The notes under the pieces: model-generated
What the model was told of the DNA's origin: nothing
Databases searched by the model: none
Seen by the model: the letters and a program-made list of their open reading frames with translations, nothing else
Source of the DNA: Amoebidium appalachense
Lineage: Eukaryota > Ichthyosporea
DNA: 64,000 nucleotides
Assembly: GCA_963693365.1 (NCBI GenBank)
Contig: CAVNZM010000005.1
Location: 8,556,001-8,620,000, forward strand
Direction of reading: 5' to 3'
Position numbers and translations under genes: made by a program
Shown here: positions 54,170 to 64,000 of the stretch, in pieces
Numbering within the stretch: the first letter of the stretch is position 1
How the letters are laid out: the number at the start of each line of letters is the position of its first letter

Positions 54170-57100
54170 AACCTGCTCGCATCTGTTGCTTTTATGATAG
54201 TGGTGAGAGGTGGGGGAGGGAGCGGGGGGGGGGGGGGGGGGGGGTTTGCGAAGGGGGAAAGAGGTGAAACATAGAAGAAAAGGAGAAAGCCTGTGGTTTC
54301 TGGGGCTGACTTGATCCTTGTTGTGTGTGCCCCTGTATGGTGATGTACTTGTAAGGATCGTGTTTGCTCTTTAGAACGAGACCTGCAAATATCATCAAGT
54401 ACATTCACTATCTGGTTGGGATCGCCTTGACCAACGACCTGCACGGCACATCCCTCTACCCCCCCCCCCCCCCCCCCCCCCCCCCTTTCTGATACACAGG
54501 CAAACACAGACAATGGCACACAAACACACACACACACACACACACACACTCTTCTTGCACTCAGCCCCTCTATATTCCGATAGAAGCTATGTGCAGTGGT
54601 GACCTGAAAACACCTATGAATTCACCTCTTTTTACACCCATGCATACCCCCCCCCCCCCCTCCCCCCCCGGTCCCCGCCCCGGTACTCTGTAGTGCATTC
54701 TGAACTAAACCCCCTCCCCCCTTTTCAAACACACACACGTACGTGCACGTGCACATACGCACTGTGAAACACGATCACCCACCTCCACTCACACCCATAC
54801 CCGGTCACTTATTCACACATATTTCTCTGCCGGTGTCCCCAAATCTTGACTCTTGCGATCTTGAATCATCCTACAGGTCAGTGATTTCTCCCATGTCAAG
54901 TTCGACGAGCTGGCACGGCGGGTTCAGTTTCTGGAAAGAAACATCAACGCTGAAAAGGACCCGGCAAACTGTGAGAAGGCGGCACAGTACAAACAGGAGG
55001 TGGGTGGGTCTGGGTGGGTGGGTGGGTGGGGTGGTTGGGTGTGTTTGTGTGGGGTGGGTGGGTGTGGGTGGGTGGTGTGGCTGGATGGGTGCTTTTGTGT
55101 GTATGGGTGAAATGGTGTGTGTAAGGTTTTGATTGGTGTGTGTTTGTGGTGTGTGTGTGTTGGTTGGTGGGTAGGTGCTTGTGTGTGTACATGCCTGTGT
55201 GTTTGTGTGAATGTGGGGTGGGGGTGAGGGGTGGGTTACGTCGGATGTGGTGGGTGGGTGCGTTATGGGGGGGAGTTAGGGAGGGGATGGGGAGGTATGT
55301 GTGTGTACATGTGCGTGTGTGTAGGAGGGGGGAGCCATGATGAATGGGTGAGGAGCGGTGGTGTGGGCGGCTAGGTTAAGGTGAGTATTTGCTCTTTGCT
55401 GGATCTGCCCTACTCTGTGTATATATGGTATAGCAGCTGTTGGTGATTTTGACCTTTTGTTCTCCCCCTACCCCCCCCCCCCCCCCCCCCCCCCCCCCCG
55501 CCCTCTGCTTATTATGCATATTCTTTATGTATGGTTTGCATTCTGCATCGTGTTATCCGCTGTTCTTGTGTACTTCGTACTTTATGACGCATTCAAACCC
55601 CCCTCCCCCCCCCCCCCCCCCCTTTGAGGATGGGCATTCTTATCATGCATTCTCTTTCACGAGTAGTCTGCACTCTACATTATGTTGTCCGTAATAATGT
55701 TCACTTCGCACTCTGTAATGCACTATAATACCCATGCATCCCCCTCCTCCCTACTCCCCCCCCTCCCCCCGATGCCTTGCCCTTGGCTAGCATATCAACC
55801 ATATGCCTGCAACTTGTTTATCCCCACTGTGTGTTGCTTGCTGTCAATGGGCATTGCACATCGCAACGATCCTTTCCAGCCACCTAAAGCCTTGAATGGA
55901 CAAGAAGAGGGGGGGAGGAGGGGGGAGGGAGGGTCTGGCAATAGAAACGTCGCAGACAAAAGCACAGAGCCATATTGGTTTCTTGTGTGTGTGTGTGTGG
56001 GCGTCATACCTGCGCAGTGTGTTTTTGCGTCTTGGGACGTGTGGGTGGGTGGGTGGGTGAATGGGTGGGGGGGGGGGGGGGGGGGGGGGGGGAGTGGGGG
56101 TACGGATTATTGAATTTGATGTCATGCCTATCGGGGAATACCCGTGAATGTGTTTTTATCATCCAACGGTTTCGATGTTGAGGGTTAGCGCCTCATCTAC
56201 CTTGAGATCAACACTTAGCATGTGCGGCCGCGCGCGCGCATGCGCGTGTGTGTGTGCATGTGCATGTGCGCGCGCGTGCGTGTGTGTGTGTGTGTGCATG
56301 CGCGCGCCTGTGTGTGTGTCCTCTCTCTGTGTGTGTGTGTGCCTCTCTGTGTGTGTTTTTGTGTGGGCACACATGTCTCTCTCTCCCCTTCCCTCTCTCT
56401 CTCTCTCTCTCTCTCTCCGCATGTGTGCCTGTGTGTGTGTGTGTGTGTGGTTGGGTGATATATCAACCGCGCTAACAATTACCCAACCAACCAATCAAAT
56501 GTTGCAGCTGGACGAGATCACCAAGGAGGTGGCCAAGCTGTCGCACTACAACACGCTCAACTACACGGCCTTCGTCAAGATCTTAAAGAAGCACGACAAG
56601 TACACGGACCACCTGCTGCACCACACGTTCATGGCCGTGCTCTCCACACACCCGTTCTACAAGATGGGATTCGACCCGATCCTGTCCATTCTCAGCCGCC
56701 TTTACAGGTGGGTTTCTTTAATGTTTTGAATATATGATCGTTGGTGTGGTTCTTTAAAAAGTATGATGGTCGCGCATGAATGCTATTGATGATGCGGTCT
56801 TGGTTCTTCTTGGTTTATGTTGTGCGTCTGAAAGCTTCTAACTCTTCTAAACTGCTTCTGCTAGATATACTACAATTATGTTCTTGATGTTGTGACCTCG
56901 TGCCTGTAAGTGCTTCCTGAAGCAAATAGCTACTCTTATGGCAGATTGTTCTGGGGCCGGTCTTCAATGATTTGTGGTCTTATGCTTGAATGCTTGCTTG
57001 GCTTCTCTAAACCCTGATTACTAATTGTCATATGATCAACCACACACACACAAAAACAAACAAACACGCACACACATTCTCCCTTTGGATGTCTCCGCTT

Positions 57101-57298
57101 CCATGATTCAAACCCTCTAATCCGTAAACCCCCCCTCCACCCCCCCCCCCCACACACACACTGTCCCCTCCGCTCGTCCTTCCCTCATGTCGTAAATGTA
57201 TGCTTCATACTCCAATAGCTAGTCCTAACCCCCTCCCTCCCCCCCCCCCCCCCCCACTTCTCCCCCCCCTCCCCCCCCCCCCCCCTCCCCCTTTCCTC

Positions 57299-57361
<63 letters not shown>

Positions 57362-58315
57362 CCTCCTCAAGCCGCCCACGTCGGGCACCACCCAGGCAGC
57401 GGGGAGGGGGAGCAAGGGCACCAGCCACATGTTCTGGGTGCACCCCGACAACGTCACAGACGTCAAGCTATACATCCTTCAGAACCTGCCCGTCTACAGC
57501 TCCAAGCAGGACCCCAGCCAGAAGCACGGAGAGACAATGTCCTCGGTCTACTTTGACAACCCCCAGCTGGAGGTGTGTGTGTGGGTGTGTGTGTGGGGGG
57601 GGGGGGGGGGGGGGGGGGATGGGTGTTGGGGCGCGGGGGGGGGGGGGGAGGGGAAGGGGGGGGATTGGGTGTTGGGGCGGCTGGTGGTCGGGGAGGAAGG
57701 GGGGGGGGGGGGGGGGGGAGGTGGCCACTGGAACGTGTGAACTGAAACTGTACCCGATATAGTCTTTTTGCACGAGGGCAATGGTTCATTACTCAGACAC
57801 CGTGTATGACTTTGAATTCCGCCCTGAGGATTTGCTATTGCTTGTGCTGCATATTTTGTGTACCTGCTGAGTTTTGCAGGTATCCATGCTCGCGTAATCG
57901 GTTGTGGATATGTCCTTCGTAGCGTAAACTAGCATCTCTTACTCTTTCTCCCCGGATCAAGTCAGGAACCATGCACGAGAGGTTCAGGCACAGAGACCCG
58001 TTTGTTTGTGGATGGATGCCTAGGGACCGGGCCGCCATGATAAAGGGCACTTTTTTATTGCATCTTCTGCGATCTCATTTTGCCTTTCGTGATTTTGTCT
58101 TTGTCTTTGCTTCCATGGGTTGCCACCGTTTAATGCATACATCAACACCTCTTACAACCCCCCCCCCCCCCCCCCCCCCCCCCCCATCCTTCTCCTCCTC
58201 CTCCCCCCTCCTGTCCTCGAAACACTGCACACGCTCAAACACACGGACACACCCTCTCCCCTCCACCCTCACAACCCCCCGCCCACACACTCACACTCAC
58301 ACTCACACACTACCC

Positions 58316-58370
<55 letters not shown>

Positions 58371-58992
58371 ACACACACACGGAAAAAAACACCCCACACA
58401 GCTCTACCACCAGCGCACGGAGAAAGCAGACATTGCGCAATCCGTGCGCATCAGCTGGTACGGGCCTAGGAGCAACGAGGTTCGGGTGGAGCGAAAGGTC
58501 CACACCAACTACTGGACGGGGGACACAACATCAAAACAGCGCTTCTCCATCAAATCCAAAGTCGTCCCTATGTACCTGAAAGGAAACTACCAAGTCAGGG
58601 CGAAGAAGGAGAAGTTGGTGAGGGAGGGGAAAGGGGTAGAGGAGGTGGAGGGGATGGTGAGTGCGGCTGAGGAGGTGCAGAAGACCATTCTGGAAAGGCA
58701 CCTGGTGCCGTGTGTGAGGGTGTGCCACAGCAGGACTACGTTTGAGCACGACACGGACCACGAGGTGTGTGTGTGGGTTTTTGGGGGGGTGTGGGTGTTT
58801 GGTGGGGTTGTGGGGACGGGGTTGGGTGTGTGTTTGGGGGGGGGGGGGGAAGGGGGGGGGCACGGGGGGGGGGGGGGGGGGGGAATGGGGAGGGGGAAAG
58901 AGATTGGTGCATGGTGGGGGCATGGGGGGAAGGGGGGTTAGAGAAGAGTAAGAAGTGGAGTGTGTGTGTGTCGTGATGTGATGTGCGAAAGG

Positions 58993-59026
<34 letters not shown>

Positions 59027-60602
59027 GGAAGGGGAGGGAGGGATGTAGGTTCAAACGTCAGTGACTGTGTGTGGTCCTCCACCCCGTGCTGTTGGTTGTG
59101 TGTCAGTTTTTTGCACTGTGTATGCATCATCCCCCCCCCCCAACACACACACACACACACACACCCGCGCACGCGCGCACGCACACACACGCCATCATCA
59201 AGGCATCCTCTGTGAGTGTACGAAAATCAATAACAATGATGCTTGATCACATGACGCGCTGTACACTCAAAAGAGACACACCCACACACATCCTCGATCG
59301 CCCCTCCCTCCCTTGCTGCCTCCCCTCCCCCCCCCCCCCCCCCCCCTCCCCCCCCCTCCCCCCCCTCCCCTTCTCCGCCACACACACGCACACACATACA
59401 CTCACAATACACACACCACACTCACACTGACACCTCCCCATATAGGTGCGCATAACCCTCGACACGGACTACTGCTTCATCCGCGAGACCCCTCCCCCCA
59501 CCGGCGAGTGGTGCCGTCCCGCCGTCTTCCCCCCCTACGACAACATACGCCCAAGTGACCTGAGCCGTTTCCCCTACGCAGTCCTTAACGTGAAGGTTTC
59601 CAGCGAGGGGAAACACCCCCGTTGGGTGGAGGATTTAATGAAGAGTCACCTTGTGGAGAGTGTTCCGAGGTTCTCCCCTTACATCCACGGTGTGTCGGTG
59701 CTGTTTGAGGAGAAGGTCCGCGTGTTCCCCTTCTGGCTCATACAGATGGAGAAGGTGTGTGATACTTATTCTCATTCCCCTCCCCCTATTCCCTCTCTCT
59801 CTCTCTCTTTCACCCTCTGCCCTTATCTCTCCCCCCCCCCTCCCCCCCCACTTGTCTCCTCTTTCAATCTCTCCCCCCCTTCCCCCCGTCTCTTTCTTTC
59901 CCCCTTAGGTATCGACGGGGGAGCTTCCTAGAAGCCCCGTCTCCTGAGTTCCTATCTATATTTTTCTTGCTTCTGCTTACTGCTGCAACTTTAACCCCCG
60001 GCCTTTCCCACTGCCCTTGCCTGCATAAGCAACCCTGCTCGTCTCTGATCAAGACGGGTGACCTACTCATGTTCAAGTGAAACAGTATCTGAGTTGGGTT
60101 TCGTTAACGAGGGGAATAGGTCGAAACTCGGGTACTGTGGATGACGTGGGCCCCCCCTGAGGATGGGCTCTGCTTATTATGCATACTCTTTATGTATGGC
60201 TTGCATTCTGCATCGTGTTATCCGTTTGTTCTTGTGTACTTCGTACTTTTTGACGCATTCAAACCCCCCCCCCCGGGGGGGGGGGGGGGGGGCCTTTCTC
60301 CCAAACTCTCCCTCACTATTTCTTCCCCCTCTCTCTCCGTCCCCCCCCCCCCCCGTCTCCCCACCCTTCCCCTCCGGGACCAGCTGTTGCAGTTCCAAAG
60401 CACATACACTCTGAAGGCAAGAACAGACAGCCACACTGATATTCACACATCCTGCTGCTCTATAATCTCAGTAAGTCTGGCAAGATTCCATGCGCAAGGA
60501 TTTCACACCCACACTGCTGGTATTGTCTTTCTTTCCTTCTGCCCCCAACCCCTCCCCCCTCCACAACCCACACACACAAACACACACACACACACACGCA
60601 CG

Positions 60603-60663
<61 letters not shown>

Positions 60664-61317
60664 CTTCCTCCACCGGTAATTTCTCACTTTTGGCCCCCTT
60701 CTTTTTTCATTTCCTTCTCACAACCAGAGCTCTATTAGCCTGCCTACCTGCACATATACACATTTACCAACAATTTCTGCCCGTATATCCCCAGGATATC
60801 CGCAAGTCGCCCACCTCGAGCATCGTCGACCGCCTGAATAAGGGCCTTCCCCCCCCCACCCATGCCAAACGGCGTCAACGCCGGAAATTCCATGAGCCAA
60901 TCTACGATTATCCCGATCCGCGATCCGCAATCTACCTTCAAGAAGCCGATTGCGATCCCTGTTCGCGTCGAGCCCAAGGTATTCTTTGCCAACGAGCGCA
61001 CTTTCCTTAATTGGCTGCATACCGCGATCCTTGTTTCCACGATCGGGATCTCGCTCCTGAATTTAGTCGGACCGAGCGGTGCCCAGGCAAAGGCTTCTCA
61101 GGTAGCGGGATTTACCCTCATCCCGGTGGCGCTGGTTTTCCTGATCTACTCTGCGTACACGTACTATTGGCGCGATTTCAAGATTAGGACGCGCGATCCG
61201 GGCCCGTACAATACGGTTGCGGGGCCTATCCTCATAACGAGCGTGTTTGTTCTGTCTCTGGTGCTGAACTATTGTGTGTGGCTTGGGGAGAACGGGCTTG
61301 GTTGGCTGAGCGAATAA
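53425..61317 (+). CDS. VTC4: SPX-VTC polyphosphate polymerase with C-terminal membrane domain (Vtc4-like)
   Basis: Exons 53425-53592, 54877-54999, 56508-56707, 57362-57572, 58402-58764, 59446-59754 and 60795-61317 join in frame except for one base in the last exon; about 631 residues if that break is an error. Residues 1-165 are an SPX domain ([10 protein letters not shown] start; [10 protein letters not shown] is the basic patch that senses inositol pyrophosphates). Residues about 185-465 are the VTC triphosphate-tunnel catalytic domain ([72 protein letters not shown]). Residues about 529-625 hold three membrane helices after [15 protein letters not shown], as in Vtc1/Vtc4. The family makes polyphosphate from ATP and moves it across a vacuolar or acidocalcisome membrane. 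The lysine normally found in the FSK segment is Pro here, so activity is uncertain. Confidence 0.9.
55500..55622 (+). repeat. Partial copy of the poly-C-tailed dispersed element
   Basis: ctctgcttattatgcatatt, tttatgtatggtttgcattc, then gtgtacttcgtactttatga and cgcattcaaac followed by C runs match the 3' half of the copy at 59973-60268. A more degenerate repeat of the same order follows at 55626-55740. Confidence 0.85.
58765..59445. repeat. VTC intron 5: GT start, G runs, C run, CA near end
   Basis: The donor opens with gtgtgtgtg. G-rich tracts cover 58837-59035, a CA block lies at 59142-59165, a C-rich block at 59326-59370, and CA-rich sequence runs to the acceptor TATAG at 59445. It illustrates the GT/G-rich 5' and CA/C-rich 3' layout. 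Confidence 0.85.
59973..60268 (+). repeat. Dispersed poly-C-tailed element, copy 2 (reference copy)
   Basis: About 296 bp in VTC intron 6, nearly identical to the inverted copy at 14035-14330. It begins about ctgctgcaacttt and ends acgcattcaaa plus a C run that continues as a G run (60263-60292). Related fragments occur at 10560-10640 (-), 20236-20420 (-), 30440-30630, 55500-55740 and perhaps 1858-1915. Confidence 0.9.
60849..60857 (+). other. C9 run with a one-base frame break in the VTC gene
   Basis: The frame entering the last exon ([17 protein letters not shown]) and the frame of the membrane domain (from MPNGV, 60862) differ by one base, and the C9 run lies exactly between them. No splice-site pair at this spot would repair it. 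A homopolymer length error or a real mutation is the simplest cause. Confidence 0.8.
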
Positions 61318-61318
61318 A
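61313..61318 (+). terminator. AATAAA overlapping the VTC stop codon
   Basis: The end of the reading frame is gcgAATAAAgg, in which TAA (61315-61317) is both the stop codon and the centre of a canonical polyadenylation hexamer. No other AATAAA is seen close downstream; the next is near 61528. Whether it is used is unknown. Confidence 0.4.
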
Positions 61319-62963
61319 GGTGGATTGTGATTGGTTGGGGGATGTGCGGGGGTGGTAATGCAGGTATGCTTATCGTTGGGCGTGATGGTCGGGTCTTGGG
61401 GTGGTGGTGCGTTTCTGGTTATTGTTTTTCCCGCGCCTGCACTTGAGAGAGATAGGTTTAGTTGTGTTGATGCCGGCAGCCTGTCATATGGCAGCACCTA
61501 ACACATACATGCAGTCTGAAAAGAATCAATAAATCCCTAACACAAGCAATTATGCATGATAAAACATCTTTCACTGAAAATGCTTTAGGTTTTGTGAGCA
61601 TTAGAAGTAGTAGTTGTAGACGGTGCATGGCAATAATACCTATAATTTTATAACATAGGCAAGAGTGTATTTGAAGGTGTGCATGGATTGAGCCAATAAT
61701 GGTATGTTGTGATATGTGATTAACTGCAGGTGAAGTGAGCGAAATGTGTGATAATAAGATATAATATACTGTGTTGTTGATATCGATCATGTAATCACGT
61801 GAGGATTGCCCTTAAATAGTGAGCGGGGCAGTGATTGGGGCACAATAAAGGCTTGATGGCCAGGAATGCAACGACAGCATGCTGCGTGGTGGTGAACTTG
61901 TTTGTGGAATGCTTCATTGCAAGGACACTGCAAGCCTGGCGTGCAAACAAATTGCAGATGTCCGAATTGAATCTTGCCTGCACTCTCCCCCCCCCTCTCT
62001 CGGTCCCCGTTGAGCTTCACTTTTAATCATGGCATCACATATACGGTATATGAGAGAGTTTGATAATATCGAATTCTCCTTTCTCTCACCCAACCTTTCT
62101 CTCTCGAGATCCCCCCCCCCCCCCCCCCCCCCCCTTCCCTTCCCCTTCCCCCTCCATTCCGGATTCTATATAGGGTCACTCTACCGGCTTGGCCCCGGTA
62201 CCGGTGCAGTCCCGGCCCCCGTCACCTCGGGATCTCTGTGCACACCTTCTCAACCAAAATTCTCTACATTGGCGGACCCACACACTGACTTAATGATAAT
62301 TCCAGCACACATTTATATGTACGCACCATACGCACACGCTCCATGATTCGGCACATGCACGTCGGTTCTTTTACGAATGGCTAAATTCTGAGATTATAAT
62401 GCTGTTGTGCATGAAGTGTGCACTGCGTGAACTATACTAGGCGGTTCATAAGAGGATTGGTGCGAAGACAGGGAGGAAGCACGTGCACATATGTTTTCAG
62501 TCGTGAAATCCCTCAAGCTTATAATTATCATTAGTGTAGTAACTGGACTGACGGAGTGTAGCTTTGGTGCAGGAAGTTTTTTTACACCCCCTTTTCTTTT
62601 CTTTTGTCTGTTTCTTTTTCTTTTTTTTTTCTTTTTTTTTTTTGTGGTGGTGGTACCACCATTCGCTTTTAGCAGAATAACCATGTAGAATAATTCTGCT
62701 TCTACTGAATACTTTCCCAGCAGATTTTTTTTGGCAATGTTCTGCTTTTTTAAAGAGTCATGCATTCTACTGGAAGCAAGTTTTTTATTTCTGATCCCAC
62801 GAGCCGAATAATTCTGCTCGAAGTACACGGCAGAATGTGATGCAGAACTTCTTTAGGCTGATTCCAATACTAGCAGAATATTCTGCTTTTAAGTCTGTGG
62901 GTAACCGCTCCACGTTGGAATAAGTCTGGTTTTTAGAATTCCACAAGAGTTCCGTTCGTGCAC

Positions 62964-63413
<450 letters not shown>

Positions 63414-63519
63414 GTGCGTGTGTTTGTGTGTGTCATATAGGTCTAGAAAGAGATCTAGAGAGATCGATCTAGATCTGAGGGAGATCTGCTTCTGGAGGGG
63501 GGGGGGGGGGGGGGGGGGG

Positions 63520-63556
<37 letters not shown>

Positions 63557-64000
63557 GAGAGAGAGAGAGAGAGAGAGAGAACGAGAGAACGAGAGAGAGA
63601 GAGATCCAGAGAGGGCCCTGGGAAAGGGAGAGAGAGCCAGTGGCCCGGGAGAGTCTCAGAGAGGGAGAAGAGGAGAAAGAGGATGAGAGAGAGGGGGAGT
63701 GAGAGAAAGGGAGACTCTGAGAGAGAGAGTGTGTGTGTGTGCCATCTGTGTGTGTGGAAGGGGGTTGGGAACTTGGGGGGCGTCTGTCACATATCTGTGT
63801 ATCATGCTGCGACAAACGCCACCTCACCTTCCCCCAAAGCTTGTTGAAGTGCCAGGACAAGCCTTGCATGCACACAGTGATATTGTGTTCCCCGTCCTTA
63901 CCCGGAGTGATTATTGTGGATATGAATAATGAGCTGCCATATGACCTGCCAGCTGACTCGGGTACGCCCACACGTTCACGGCCACAGTGTGTACCTGGTG

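Noticed and set aside
62394-62828. 144-codon minus-strand frame
   Set aside because: The frame crosses an A-rich run and the GCAGAAT motif cluster; its composition is that of AT-rich repeat DNA.

Overview
This is nuclear DNA of a eukaryote with long introns. Four conserved spliced genes and one intronless gene sit in a sea of microsatellites, poly-G/poly-C runs and transposon debris. The conserved products are an exocyst subunit (Sec8/EXOC4), a SAGA/ATAC adaptor (ADA3/TADA3), a Gq-class heterotrimeric G-protein alpha subunit and an SPX-VTC polyphosphate polymerase. A Gq-type alpha subunit together with a VTC protein, which animals lack, points to a unicellular opisthokont. An ichthyosporean-like holozoan is my best guess, an early-diverging fungus is the alternative, and the species cannot be named from this window.

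Layout. 608-3866 (+): last five exons of Sec8/EXOC4, whose 5' part lies outside the window. 5796-6443 (+): intronless type I membrane protein with no recognised family. 10136-21225 (-): complete ADA3/TADA3 in 12 exons that join in frame to 557 codons. 22832-24197: foldback-like element with 60-bp inverted ends built from GCGGAGGGG motifs. 24.3-31.8 kb: mostly non-coding, with a few weak minus-strand exon candidates. 31820-38659 (+): complete G-alpha in 7 exons (355 aa). 38.7-44.1 kb: non-coding and repeats, with one weak orphan reading frame. 44094-51339: full-length Ty3/gypsy chromovirus-type LTR retrotransposon, coding on the minus strand, with 713/714-bp LTRs and a GCGTT target-site duplication, but lacking reverse transcriptase and most of RNase H. 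51.3-53.4 kb: dispersed repeat cluster. 53425-61317 (+): SPX-VTC-transmembrane protein in 7 exons, with a one-base frame break in a C9 run. 61.3-64.0 kb: AT-rich and microsatellite DNA, with a possible start of another gene near the end.

Most striking architecture. Introns often open with a (GT)n array directly after the donor and close with (CA)nG as the acceptor, so the splice sites are part of the microsatellites and the two intron ends are complementary. Four exon/intron junctions carry extra decayed copies of themselves inside the adjacent intron. One of these has become a 50-bp minisatellite in which every unit carries a copy of the 5' splice site. A dispersed element of about 300 bp ending in poly-C recurs in introns and intergenic DNA.

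The genes are not an operon-like set. Secretion (Sec8), chromatin (ADA3), receptor signalling (G-alpha) and polyphosphate storage (VTC) are ordinary single-copy functions.
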